In this document: positions 9,005 through 16,918 of the stretch, piece after piece
How the letters are laid out: each line of letters begins with the position of its first letter
Numbering within the stretch: position 1 is the first letter of the stretch
NCBI RefSeq assembly: GCF_002159495.1
Contig: NZ_NFIT01000015.1
Coordinates: forward strand, 1 to 64,000
From: Olsenella sp. An293
Lineage (GTDB): Bacteria; Actinomycetota; Coriobacteriia; Coriobacteriales; Atopobiaceae
Direction of reading: 5' to 3'
DNA: 64,000 nucleotides
Program-made: the position numbers and the translations under genes
The notes under the pieces: generated by a model
What the model saw: only the letters and a program-made list of their open reading frames with translations
What the model was told of the DNA's origin: nothing
The model's database searches: none

Positions 9005-9355
9005 ATGGCGCGCAAGTCGATCGCAGAGATGTCGTTCTCGCAGGTCTATCCCCTGCTCGTGCAGAAGGCGGAGCGCAAGGGGCGCACGCGCGCGGAGGTG
9101 GACGCTGCATGCTGCTGGCTCACCGGCTACGACGCGGAGGGCCTCGCTCGGCAGCTCGAGCGCGGCGTCACCTACCGGGAGCTCTTCGACGAGGCCCCGG
9201 CGCTGAACCCCGACCGGACGCTCATCACCGGCAAGGTCTGCGGCGTGGACGTGGCCGCCATCGAGGACCCGGTGGAGCGCAATGCCCGCTACCTGGACAA
9301 GCTCGTCGACGAGCTCGCGCGCGGCAAGGCGTTGGAGAAGGTCCTGCGAAGCTAG
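9005..9355 (+). CDS. DUF2200 family protein
   Basis: Protein of 116 residues beginning MARKSIAEMSFSQVYPLLVQ. The block LLVQKAERKGRT...VIxWLTGY (here CCWLTGYDAEGL) and the C-terminal NPDRTLITGKVCG-VDVAAIEDP are hallmarks of DUF2200. Molecular function is not known to me. Ribosome binding site TTGGAGG. Apparently its own small unit or downstream of the XRE gene. Confidence 0.8.
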   Translation: MARKSIAEMSFSQVYPLLVQKAERKGRTRAEVDAACCWLTGYDAEGLARQLERGVTYRELFDEAPALNPDRTLITGKVCGVDVAAIEDPVERNARYLDKLVDELARGKALEKVLRS

Positions 9356-9385
9356 GCGCCCGGTCGCCGGCCGAGAAGAGCTCGC

Positions 9386-10172
9386 CTACGCGAGCCCCAG
9401 CTCCCTGCATGCCACGAGCAGCCCGTCGTCGTCGACGTCCGGGGCCGCCATCGTCGCGGCGGCCTTGACGTCATCCGCCGCGTTGCCCATGGCCACGGAG
9501 ACGCCCACGCAGTCGAACATCGGCACGTCGTTGCCGCCGTCGCCGAAGGCCACGCACTCTTCCGGCGCCAGACCCCAGCGCTCGAGCGTGGCCGCGATGC
9601 CGGCCGGCTTGCCGCCGCCCGCGGGGATGACGTCGCAGAAGTTGGGGCTCCAGCGCGTGTGCTCCACGTGCTCGCACACGTCCATGAACAGGTGCTCCTC
9701 CCCCCGGCCCGATGTAGGCGCAGAACTGGTACGTGGGCTCCGAGAACGCGAGCGCGAGGTCGCCCACCGGCGTCACGTTGTCCACGGCCGCCTCCGCGGC
9801 GACCACGCGCGGCGTGTGGCGGCTCACGAACATGCGAGAGCGCTGCATGACCGCGATGTCGATGACGCCGTCCGCCGCCAGGTCAACGATGCGCCCGACG
9901 TCAGACGGGCCGATCGGCGCGTCGCGGAAGACCTCGCCCGCCGCGTCGTAGCAGTACTGGCCGTTGAAGGTGAGAAAGCCGTCAAAAGGCAGACGCGCGT
10001 CAAGCTCGCGGATGGGACGCGGCATGTCGGCGTTCGAGCGCCCCGTGGCAATGAAGAGCAGGATGCCGGCGGCGCGTAGCTCCTCGAGCGCGCGCACCGC
10101 CGAAGCGGGAATCTCGTGCGTGCGCATGCTCACGAGCGTGCCGTCGATGTCAAAGAACGCCGCGCGGATCAT
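9386..10172 (-). pseudogene. Cof-type HAD hydrolase with a frameshift in a G6 tract
   Basis: The N-terminal part (to about residue 158) has the HAD motif I FFDIDGTLV and a C2-cap Cof layout (LTFNGQYCYD). The second part, in another frame, carries motif IV GDGGNDVPMF and GVSVAMGNA. Reading is broken near 9700, where the coding strand has GGGCCGGGGGGAGGAG. Removing one G restores ...IGPGEEHLFMDV..., as expected for the family. It could be a true disruption, a slippage/phase-variation site or a base-calling error. The start overlaps the stop of the upstream DUF364 gene (ATGA), so the two were translated together. Confidence 0.8.
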
Positions 10173-11011
10173 GCGCGCACCCCCTCCGTCCGGAAACTGA
10201 CCCGATCGAGTCTACCGGAGAAGAGCGCCGCACGGCCGCGGGGCGTCGCCACGAGCACGTGCTCGAGGGCGCCGGAGCCGTGGAGCGGCACGCCGCAGGT
10301 CACAACTTCGCGCGCGAGCGCAGCGTCGGCGACCACGCTGCCGGCGACGAGGTCCGCGCCCGCCTCCTGGACCGCCGCGCAGATCGTGGCCGACGGGCCC
10401 ACCACGCAGGTGAGCGCGTCGCGCGCAAGAGCGAGCAGACGCGGCATCGTCTTGTTGGCGAGCGTCATGCCCGTCATGACGACGAGGTCCGCACCCGGCA
10501 GCAGGTACTCGCAGGCGGTGTCCGGCAGGTCCGTGTCCGCGCGGGCGGAGCGCTCCAGCACGGCAACGTCAGCGTGCTCCGCGATAGCCGCGAGGTGCGG
10601 GAAGTGGCCGACCACCACGGCGCGGGGCCGCGAGCCGTCGTTCTTCTCGGCAGCGATGCGCGCGGCCACCGGAGCCAGGAACACGAACGGGTCCGTGCTC
10701 CCCGCGTCCGCGACAAGGCCCAGCGCGCCCAACCGCTCGGGCTGGTTGTGCCAGGCGTTGAGCGCCGCGACGCCCGCCGACGCCACCTCAAAGTCCCATG
10801 ACTTCGCGCAGGCGGCGAGCTCCCGCAGCGGACGGCCCGCCCAGCCGCGCTCCAGGCGCAGGCGCACGCCCCCGCGGTGGAGCGCCGCCACGCCCGCGCC
10901 GCACTCGGCCTCGACGAGGCAGTGGTGGGCGCCCATGAACACGCGCCGCACGAGCGCGTCCTCGGGAACCTGGGAGATCATTCGGTCGTAGAGCGACCAC
11001 GCATCTGTCAT
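10169..11011 (-). CDS. DUF4213/DUF364 protein (putative metal-chelation family)
   Basis: Protein of 280 residues. The N-terminal part resembles the DUF4213 enolase-like region; the C-terminal part has the DUF364 signature ADLVVMTGMTLANKTMPRLL and VGPSATICA. Homologues lie in transition-metal and molybdenum clusters and are proposed to handle metals; the reaction is unknown. Two ATGs are adjacent; the second has the better spacing from GGAGGAA. Overlaps the HAD gene by 4 bases. The neighbourhood (selD, Mo accessory genes) is consistent with a metal role. Confidence 0.78.
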   Translation of the reverse strand: MTDAWSLYDRMISQVPEDALVRRVFMGAHHCLVEAECGAGVAALHRGGVRLRLERGWAGRPLRELAACAKSWDFEVASAGVAALNAWHNQPERLGALGLVADAGSTDPFVFLAPVAARIAAEKNDGSRPRAVVVGHFPHLAAIAEHADVAVLERSARADTDLPDTACEYLLPGADLVVMTGMTLANKTMPRLLALARDALTCVVGPSATICAAVQEAGADLVAGSVVADAALAREVVTCGVPLHGSGALEHVLVATPRGRAALFSGRLDRVSFRTEGVRA

Positions 11012-11059
11012 CATTTCCTCCGGGATGGGTCATTGCGGCTTGGGCGGTCGGGAGGCTTC

Positions 11060-11638
11060 ATGCTGTTCATTCTCACCGGAGACATCCGGACGGGCAAGAC
11101 CACGTGGCTCGAGGCGCGCGTGCACGAGCTCGAGACCGCGGGCGTACCCGTTCGCGGGGTGCTCGCACCCGGCGTGTGGCGCGACGGCGAGAAGGTCGGG
11201 ATCGAGAACGTGCTGCTGCCCTCGCGCGAGCGCGTCCTCCTCGCCAAACCTGTCAATTGGGGACAGCCCCCAATTGACAGGTGCGGTTGGAACTTTGATG
11301 CGACGGCGCTTGCCCGCGTGAACGCGCACCTCACCGGGCTTGCCGCGGCGGTGGGCGAGAAGGACGCGGGCCCCGGGCCGCTCGTCATCGACGAGATAGG
11401 CCCGCTCGAGCTGCGCCGCGGCGGCGGGCTCACCGCGGCGCTCGCGCTGCTCGACGGCGGCCCCGCGCCCGCCTGGCCGCACGCGCTCGCGGTCGTGCGC
11501 GCCACGCTGGCAGAGGAGGCCGCCGCGCGACTGCGCCCCGCCTGGGGATTCGTCGAGCTCGTCCGCCCGGACGAGACGGGCGCGAGGCGCTTTCGCGAGG
11601 TCCTTCCCGGCGGTCTACCCGGGCACCCCAGAAAATAA
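11060..11638 (+). CDS. THEP1-like nucleoside-triphosphatase with in-frame repeat insertion
   Basis: NTPase of about 192 residues. Walker A is TGDIRTGKTTW at the N-terminus; Walker B is LVIDEIGPLEL. This is the NTPase_1/THEP1 family, often near Mo-cofactor genes. Between LLA and GWNFD, where homologues continue directly to the phenylalanine-containing strand, the protein has an extra PVNWGQPPIDR, encoded by the 33-bp palindromic element at 11249-11281. The reading frame stays open, so the product may still be made. Start ATG after GGGAGG. The stop codon lies inside the left arm of the downstream convergent terminator. Confidence 0.82.
   Translation: MLFILTGDIRTGKTTWLEARVHELETAGVPVRGVLAPGVWRDGEKVGIENVLLPSRERVLLAKPVNWGQPPIDRCGWNFDATALARVNAHLTGLAAAVGEKDAGPGPLVIDEIGPLELRRGGGLTAALALLDGGPAPAWPHALAVVRATLAEEAAARLRPAWGFVELVRPDETGARRFREVLPGGLPGHPRK
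11249..11281. repeat. TTGGGG-core palindromic element inside a gene (copy 2)
   Basis: Inverted repeat with arms CCTGTCAATTGGGG/CCCCAATTGACAGG and a 5-base centre ACAGC. Its length of 33 bases is a multiple of three, and it leaves the THEP1 frame open, encoding 11 residues. Confidence 0.85.
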
Positions 11639-11724
11639 CGGCATTTGGTTAACTGAAAGAATCTTGCCAACTGGGCAAACGTCGCGCAAAGGGCCAATTT
11701 TGGCCATCCAATGTCCGTTATTTT
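11632..11724. terminator. bidirectional terminator between convergent genes
   Basis: AAAATAACGG (11632-11641) pairs with CCGTTATTTT (11715-11724), with CATTTGG/CCAATG continuing inward. A-run and T-run flanks suit both directions. The loop region contains GCCAACTGGGCAAACGTCG, similar to a segment near base 110. Confidence 0.65.
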
Positions 11725-11737
11725 TTGGGCCCTTGCT

Positions 11738-12823
11738 CTACTCTCGCACGGCGCCGCGCATCAGCGCGTCATACTCCTCGTCCGTGAGGTCGTGGCCGTA
11801 GAAGAGCTGGTAGTACTCCCCCACCACGTCGCGCAGGTCGTCGTCGAAGCGGTCCGGGTAGCACAGGCGCGCGTACCACTGCAGTCCGATGATCTGGTTG
11901 ACGGAGGCGGGCATGGAAATCCAGTTGTAGGGCTCGCTCGGCGCGCGGAAGTAGTTGCCGGACTTGACGGCGCTGAGCTCGGCCCAGGCCGGCTCGTCGC
12001 CCACGGTGTCGTAGATGCTCGCCCCCTCGAAGACGATGAGCTCGGGGTCCCAGAGCGCGATCTGCTCGAGGCCGATCTCGTTGCCCTTGCCGCTGGACGA
12101 CGGGTCGTCCACCACGACGACGTTCTCGGAGCACAGGTCGATGATGCCGGACTGGAAGCCGCCGCGCGCCATCGCGTTGGTCCCCGTGTCGCCGAGCAGG
12201 TACGCCGCACGTGGGCGCTCGTCGTCCGGTACCTCCGCCACGACGGCCTCGACCTCGGCCACGGCGTCGCGGCAGTAGTCCGCGAGCTCGGCGGCCTTCT
12301 CGGAGTCCAGGATCTCCGCAAGCTGGTCGTAGAGGTCGGCGTAGCTGTGGAGGTCGGTCGAGTCGATGTGCACGCACGGGATCCCGATCTGGTCCTGCAG
12401 CGCGTCGAGCTCCTCGGCGAGCGAGTCCTTGGCCTCGCCGACGTCGATAATCAGCTGCGGGTCCGCCGCGGCGACGGCCTCCTTATTGAAGTCGCCCTTG
12501 CCGCCGTAGATCTGACCAAAGACGGGCAGGTCAGCAAGGTCCTCGCCGAGATAGGCGAGCTGCTCGTCCGTGAGCTCGCCTGAGAGGCCGACCATCTTCC
12601 CGGGCGCCACCGTGAGCAGGACCTGCTGCGCCACGGGGCCGGAGGCGGCGATGCGCTCGACCTCGGCCGGAATCTCAACCTCGCGCCCGACCGAGTCCGT
12701 GACCACGCGCATGGCGGCCTGCTCCGCGGCGGGCTGCTGGTCGGCCGGCGCGCCGTTGCACGCCCCGAGCGACACCGCCATCGCAAGTGCCGCAACTGCC
12801 GACAAGAACGTTCTTCTCCTCAC
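11738..12823 (-). CDS. lipoprotein substrate-binding protein, FecB/BtuF class
   Basis: Periplasmic-binding-protein-fold lipoprotein of about 361 residues. It begins at a GTG preceded by GGGAGAAGAA and reads VRRRTFLSAVAALAM, then a lipobox SLGAC, so it is anchored after Cys lipidation. The helical-backbone PF01497 pattern follows (VEIPAEVERIAASG, KEAVAAADPQLIIDVG, IALWDPELIVFEG). It is first in function of an ABC set with the ATPase and permease upstream. Ligand unknown: class members bind siderophores, haem, cobalamin or, in the MolBCA type, molybdate/tungstate. The Mo/Se setting makes oxyanion uptake plausible but unproven. Confidence 0.85.
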   Translation of the reverse strand: MRRRTFLSAVAALAMAVSLGACNGAPADQQPAAEQAAMRVVTDSVGREVEIPAEVERIAASGPVAQQVLLTVAPGKMVGLSGELTDEQLAYLGEDLADLPVFGQIYGGKGDFNKEAVAAADPQLIIDVGEAKDSLAEELDALQDQIGIPCVHIDSTDLHSYADLYDQLAEILDSEKAAELADYCRDAVAEVEAVVAEVPDDERPRAAYLLGDTGTNAMARGGFQSGIIDLCSENVVVVDDPSSSGKGNEIGLEQIALWDPELIVFEGASIYDTVGDEPAWAELSAVKSGNYFRAPSEPYNWISMPASVNQIIGLQWYARLCYPDRFDDDLRDVVGEYYQLFYGHDLTDEEYDALMRGAVRE

Positions 12824-12839
12824 TTCTTCTCCCTTCGTC

Positions 12840-12910
12840 CTGTGAATTGGGGACAGTCCCCGATTCACATAAAACTTTTGTGTGAATCGGGGACTGTCCC
12901 CAACTCGCAG
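12840..12910. repeat. 71-bp composite palindromic element (copy A)
   Basis: Two TTGGGG-core palindromes flank ACATAAAACTTTTGTGT. The same 71-bp composite with few substitutions is at 25024-25094. Here it overlaps the 3' end of the ABC ATPase gene and supplies its last residues and stop codon. Confidence 0.85.
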
Positions 12911-13674
12911 GCGGGCACGCAGGCGCGCGCCTTGTCATCGTAAAGCGAGCTGACCTCCACGGGCAGGCCGTAGAGCTCGCTCAGGAGCGGCCCGGTGATG
13001 ACGTCTGCCGGGACGCCGCACGCGCGGACGTGCCCGCCGTCGAGCGCGAGCACCGTGTCCGCGTAGAGGTAGGCCAGGTCGGGCGCGTGCGTGGACGCGA
13101 TGACCGAGAGCCCCTCGCTTGCGAGCCGCCGCACCACCGCCATCACGCGCGCCGTGTTGCCAAAGTCGAGCGCGCTCGTGGGCTCGTCCATCACGATCGA
13201 GCGCGCGTCCTGCGCGATGGCGCGGGCGATGAGGACGAGCTGTCGCTCGCCGCCCGAGACCTGCATGAAGCTCCGATGCGCGAGGTGCACCACGCCCACG
13301 CGCTCGAGCGCCTCCTCGGCACGGACGCGGTCGGCGGTGGCGGGCGCGCGCAGCGGTCCCAGACGCGACGCCGCGCTCATGAGCACCACGTCGAGCACCT
13401 CGTAGTCAAAGACCTGCGCATGGCTCTGCGGGACGAAGGCCATCTCCCGGGCACGCTCGGCAACGGAGAGCTCGTCGAGCGGCCGGCCGTTCACGAGGAT
13501 GGCGCCCGCGCGGGGCCGCTCGAGGCCAAGGATGCAGCGAAAGAGCGTCGTCTTGCCCACGCCGTTGGGCCCGAGCACGCACGCGAGTTCGCCGTCCGCG
13601 ACGGTGAGGTCCACGCCCTCGAGGACCGCGTGGTCGCCGTAGGAGAAGCTGAGACCGGAGATCTCGAAGCTCAT
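12865..13674 (-). CDS. ABC transporter ATP-binding protein, FecE/BtuD class
   Basis: ATPase of 269 residues. Walker A GPNGVGKTT, Q-loop FVPQSHAQ, signature QVSGGERQL, Walker B IVMDEPTSALD and switch STHAPD are all intact. The family-typical end falls at about YDDKARACVP. The final LGTVPDSHKSFM and its stop come from the composite palindromic repeat, so the tail is an acquired extension. It works with the adjacent permease and lipoprotein as an importer. Start ATG overlaps nothing; 60 bases separate it from the permease stop. Confidence 0.9.
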   Translation of the reverse strand: MSFEISGLSFSYGDHAVLEGVDLTVADGELACVLGPNGVGKTTLFRCILGLERPRAGAILVNGRPLDELSVAERAREMAFVPQSHAQVFDYEVLDVVLMSAASRLGPLRAPATADRVRAEEALERVGVVHLAHRSFMQVSGGERQLVLIARAIAQDARSIVMDEPTSALDFGNTARVMAVVRRLASEGLSVIASTHAPDLAYLYADTVLALDGGHVRACGVPADVITGPLLSELYGLPVEVSSLYDDKARACVPACELGTVPDSHKSFM

Positions 13675-13675
13675 G

Positions 13676-13751
13676 TCAGCCGCGCCCCCTCTCGGCCGCC
13701 GCGGGGCCGGGACGCCAGGTTCTTCTCGCCCGCATCAGCCGCGCCCCCTCT
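13676..13751. repeat. 17-bp direct repeat duplicating the permease 3' end
   Basis: TCAGCCGCGCCCCCTCT occurs at 13676-13692 and again at 13735-13751. The second copy encodes the permease C-terminus and stop (KRGRG). Between them lies 42 bp containing the over-represented word GTTCTTCTCGCC. Confidence 0.7.
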
Positions 13752-14751
13752 TCACGATGAGCCACAGGAAAAACGGCGCGCCCACCACGGACGTGAGGAT
13801 GCCGATGGGGATCTCCGCCGTGAGCGCCAGGCGCGCGATGTCGTCCACCACCAGCAGAAACGTAGCGCCCGCGAGCATGCTGGCGGGCAGCAGGTGCCGG
13901 TAGTCGCTGCCCACCAGACCGCGCGTGAGATGCGGCACCACCAGGCCCACCCAGCCGATGAGCCCTGAGACCGCAACGCTCGCCGCGGTCACGAGCGCCG
14001 AGAAGAGCACGGCCACGGCGCGCACGCGCGGGGCGTTGACGCCCATGGAGAGCGCCTCGTCGTCTGACATCGTGAGGACGTTGAGGCGCCAGCGCATGGC
14101 CATGAGGCCCGCGAGGCCGATGGCGATGGGGCCGACGGCCAGCGCGAGGTCGGCCACCTTGGCGCCGTTGAACGAGCCGAGCAGCCAGAAGGTGATGGCC
14201 TGCAGTTGGTTGGACGGGTCGGCCACGAGCTTGGTATAAGAGACGCCGGCCTCGAAGAGCGACTTCACCATGATGCCGGCGAGCACGGTCACCAGGATTC
14301 GGTTGCCGCGCGCCCGACTGCTCACCAGCAGCACGATGCCCACCGCGGCGAGCGAGACCGCGAAGGCCGAGCCGGAGATCGCGAGCGAGCCAGCCCCCGC
14401 GAGGATGGCCCAGCACGCGCCGAAGGCCGCTCCCTGCGACGCGCCGAGGAAGTCCGGCGAGACGAGCGGGTTCTGGAAGATGCCCTGGAAGGCGGCGCCC
14501 GCGGCCGAGAGGCTCGCGCCCACGAGGATCACGAGCAGGATGCGCGGCAGGCGGACGTTGAAGAAGAGCGTCTCCTGCTGCGCGGAGAAGTCTCCGAGGC
14601 CGGGCGCCACGCGTGAGGCCAGGAGCTCGAGTGCGTCGGCCGGGCCGATGGGATAGCGTCCGAGCGCCAACGACACGAGCACGACGGCCACGAGCAGCGC
14701 GACGAGAAGGGCGATGATGCGGCCGGGGTGTCTGCGCAGGGCGGCGCTCAT
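13735..14751 (-). CDS. FecCD/BtuC-family ABC permease
   Basis: Integral membrane protein of 338 residues with about ten hydrophobic segments. Family motifs include RLPRILLVILVGASLSAAG, FQGIFQNPLVSPDFLG and GWVGLVVPHLTRGLVG, and the C-terminal GAPFFLWLI. It forms the channel of the importer with the ATPase and lipoprotein downstream. The start overlaps the stop of the YqeB-XdhC gene (ATGA), tying this transporter to the Mo-hydroxylase maturation operon. Confidence 0.92.
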   Translation of the reverse strand: MSAALRRHPGRIIALLVALLVAVVLVSLALGRYPIGPADALELLASRVAPGLGDFSAQQETLFFNVRLPRILLVILVGASLSAAGAAFQGIFQNPLVSPDFLGASQGAAFGACWAILAGAGSLAISGSAFAVSLAAVGIVLLVSSRARGNRILVTVLAGIMVKSLFEAGVSYTKLVADPSNQLQAITFWLLGSFNGAKVADLALAVGPIAIGLAGLMAMRWRLNVLTMSDDEALSMGVNAPRVRAVAVLFSALVTAASVAVSGLIGWVGLVVPHLTRGLVGSDYRHLLPASMLAGATFLLVVDDIARLALTAEIPIGILTSVVGAPFFLWLIVKRGRG

Positions 14752-16592
14752 GCGCGCTCGCCCTTCCCCGGACCTGCGCCGCGACGCTCGACGCGACGGC
14801 GGACGAGCTGCGCGACGATGGCGAGGGCGATTTCCGCCGGCGTGACGGCACCGATGGCAAGTCCGATGGGCATGGCCACGGCGTCAACGCGCTCTTGCGG
14901 GACGCCGGCGGCGACGAGGTGCTCGCGCGCGAGGGCGGCCTTGCGGGCGCTGCCGATGCAGCCCACGTAGGCGGGCTGGACGTCACGGGACAGCACGGCG
15001 AGAAGGACCGTCTCGTCGTGGGCGTGCCCGTGCGTGAGCACGACGACGGAGTCGCGCGGGCCGATGACGGCGCCGGCGGCGAGCTCATCGAATGCGCCGC
15101 AGGTCACCGACGTCGCGGCGGGCAGGTTTGCCGACGTGGCGAGCTCGGGGCGATCGTCGTAGACATGGCACTCGAAGCCCACGGCCGACGCCATGGCAAC
15201 GAGCGCCGCGCCCACGTGCCCGGCGCCAAAGACGTGCAGGCGGCTCGGCGCGGCGACGGGCTCGCGGTAGGTGGCGCGCGCGTCGTCCCAGGTCGGGCCG
15301 GCTAGGCGCGCGGCCGGGGCAAGCTCGAGCGTGGGCGCGGCGGGGTCGGACCAGCGCTCCGTCACGGAGGCGGACTCGTCGTGCTCGAGCGCGTCGCGTA
15401 GGGCGAGAAGGACGGGCAGGTCGTCGGCCGTAAGCGACCGCACGGCGAGCAGCGCGTCTCCCCCGCAGGCCATCTCGTCGCCGGTGCGGTACCACGCGAG
15501 GCTCGGCGAGCCGCCGTCGCGGGCCGCGCGCGCCCGCTCGATCGCGAGCCGCTCGATTGCGCCGCCGCCGACGGTCCCGAGCAGCCGGTCCTTCTCGGTC
15601 ACGGCGAGGCGCGCGCCCTCGTGGCGCGGCATCGAGCCGCGGGTGGCGAGCAGGCTCGCAAACCCCACGCGCCGGCCGGCAGCGAGCTCGTCTGCGATCG
15701 CGGAGACGAAGCCCGCGTCCGAGAGCGAGCCGTTGAGGGGCGCCGTCTGGACGGTTTTCTCGGCAAAATCGTCCGGAACTCGCACGTTCTTCTCGCCCAA
15801 CGCACCGGAGAGAGAAAGGATTGCCTCGAGCACGCCGCCGCCCACCGCGAGCGCCTTGTCCGAGGAGCTCTCGATGTACTCCGGGTGGCAGCGCGGGTCC
15901 ACGTCTCCGGACTTCATGCCCGCCCGCACGGGCACGCCCGCCTGCAGGAGGCCCCGCACCACGCCGTCGATGGTGGCGCACATGGGCTCGCCTGCCACCG
16001 TGGCGCAGACGTCACCGGCCTTGACCTGCGCGCCGATCTCCACGCAGGGCTCGAAGACGCCGTCTGCGGGAGCTCGCATCACGCGCTCCCCCGCGTAGCC
16101 GCCAATGAGCCCGGGTACCGCGGTGTTGGGGATCGGCGAGCCCTCGTAGTAAACGCGGCCCAGGTAGTGGCCGCGCATGGTCTCCACGGCGGCGTCGCAG
16201 TCCTGGCGCGCGGTGAAGCCGGGCCCCACCCCGATGACGACGGGGGCCATGTCGCGCGTGGTGCCGAGGTTGCGCTTGGCGAGAATCGCGTCGACAAGCG
16301 CATCCGGGGCGAGGTCGCGCACGCAGGCGGCCTTGGGATCCACGAGCACCGCCACGTCGCCGGCCGCCACGGCCGCGCGGGCCGCCTCGACGTTCCCGCA
16401 GAGCATGCCGCGCACGTCCTCCACGAGCGTCTCGCCCAGGCGAATGGCCTCCGAGAAGCACACGGTGCGCCGGATGGACGTGGGCACCGCGAGATCGCAC
16501 ATCACGACCCGCATGCCAGCGCGGTGCAGGCGCAGCGCGATACCCGAGGCGATGTCGCCCGCTCCGCGAATCACGACCAGCATCTCTATCAT
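14748..16592 (-). CDS. yqeB: YqeB-XdhC fusion, Mo-hydroxylase maturation protein
   Basis: Protein of 614 residues with two parts. Residues about 1-265 are the EF2563/YqeB domain (VVIRGAGDIASGIALRLHRAG; AKRNLGTTRDMAPVVIGVGP; VGGGVLEAIL). Residues about 295-600 are XdhC/CoxI-like (RGSMPRHEGARL; GTVGGGAIE; Rossmann FGAGHVGAALV; YVGCIGSARKAAL). From memory, E. coli YqeB carries the same two modules in the opposite order. XdhC proteins insert sulfur or selenium into the molybdenum cofactor; YqeB marks selenium-dependent hydroxylases. ATG at 16592 sits very close to GAGGGGGA; the ATG at 16583 is an alternative start. Confidence 0.88.
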   Translation of the reverse strand: MIEMLVVIRGAGDIASGIALRLHRAGMRVVMCDLAVPTSIRRTVCFSEAIRLGETLVEDVRGMLCGNVEAARAAVAAGDVAVLVDPKAACVRDLAPDALVDAILAKRNLGTTRDMAPVVIGVGPGFTARQDCDAAVETMRGHYLGRVYYEGSPIPNTAVPGLIGGYAGERVMRAPADGVFEPCVEIGAQVKAGDVCATVAGEPMCATIDGVVRGLLQAGVPVRAGMKSGDVDPRCHPEYIESSSDKALAVGGGVLEAILSLSGALGEKNVRVPDDFAEKTVQTAPLNGSLSDAGFVSAIADELAAGRRVGFASLLATRGSMPRHEGARLAVTEKDRLLGTVGGGAIERLAIERARAARDGGSPSLAWYRTGDEMACGGDALLAVRSLTADDLPVLLALRDALEHDESASVTERWSDPAAPTLELAPAARLAGPTWDDARATYREPVAAPSRLHVFGAGHVGAALVAMASAVGFECHVYDDRPELATSANLPAATSVTCGAFDELAAGAVIGPRDSVVVLTHGHAHDETVLLAVLSRDVQPAYVGCIGSARKAALAREHLVAAGVPQERVDAVAMPIGLAIGAVTPAEIALAIVAQLVRRRVERRGAGPGKGERA

Positions 16593-16918
16593 TCCCCCTC
16601 GTCAGCGTTATACTTTTGGAAATATAACGCTCTACGTCAGGCTTTGGATTCCAACAAGTAAGTATAGCTTACAAATAGTTTGGGCTGCCCATAGACCGCG
16701 TCGAAGCAGCGAGCGGCAGGCGAACGCCCCCGGACGGCACGTCCCTCTTAGACCCCGAGCAATCAGTTCTTGTCGGTGAAAGTATTACCTACTGGAAAAT
16801 CAGTAGGTAAGAGAGGTCAACTCGCCAAAATGCCCCAGACGATGCCAGTTGCCTACTGATAGACCAGTAGGCAACTGAGTCCAACACGGACCACGCCCCT
16901 CCACGGGCGAGCAGGACC
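16593..16918. promoter_or_regulatory. intergenic with operator-like palindrome and twin hairpins
   Basis: The palindrome AGCGTTATA-cttttggaaa-TATAACGCT (16604-16631) lies just upstream of the YqeB-XdhC start and looks like an operator. Further right are two hairpins with the same core: TTACCTACTG/CAGTAGGTAA (16785-16810) and AGTTGCCTACTG/CAGTAGGCAACT (16847-16876). They lie downstream of the desulfurase gene and may terminate it. No gene is seen. Confidence 0.6.
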
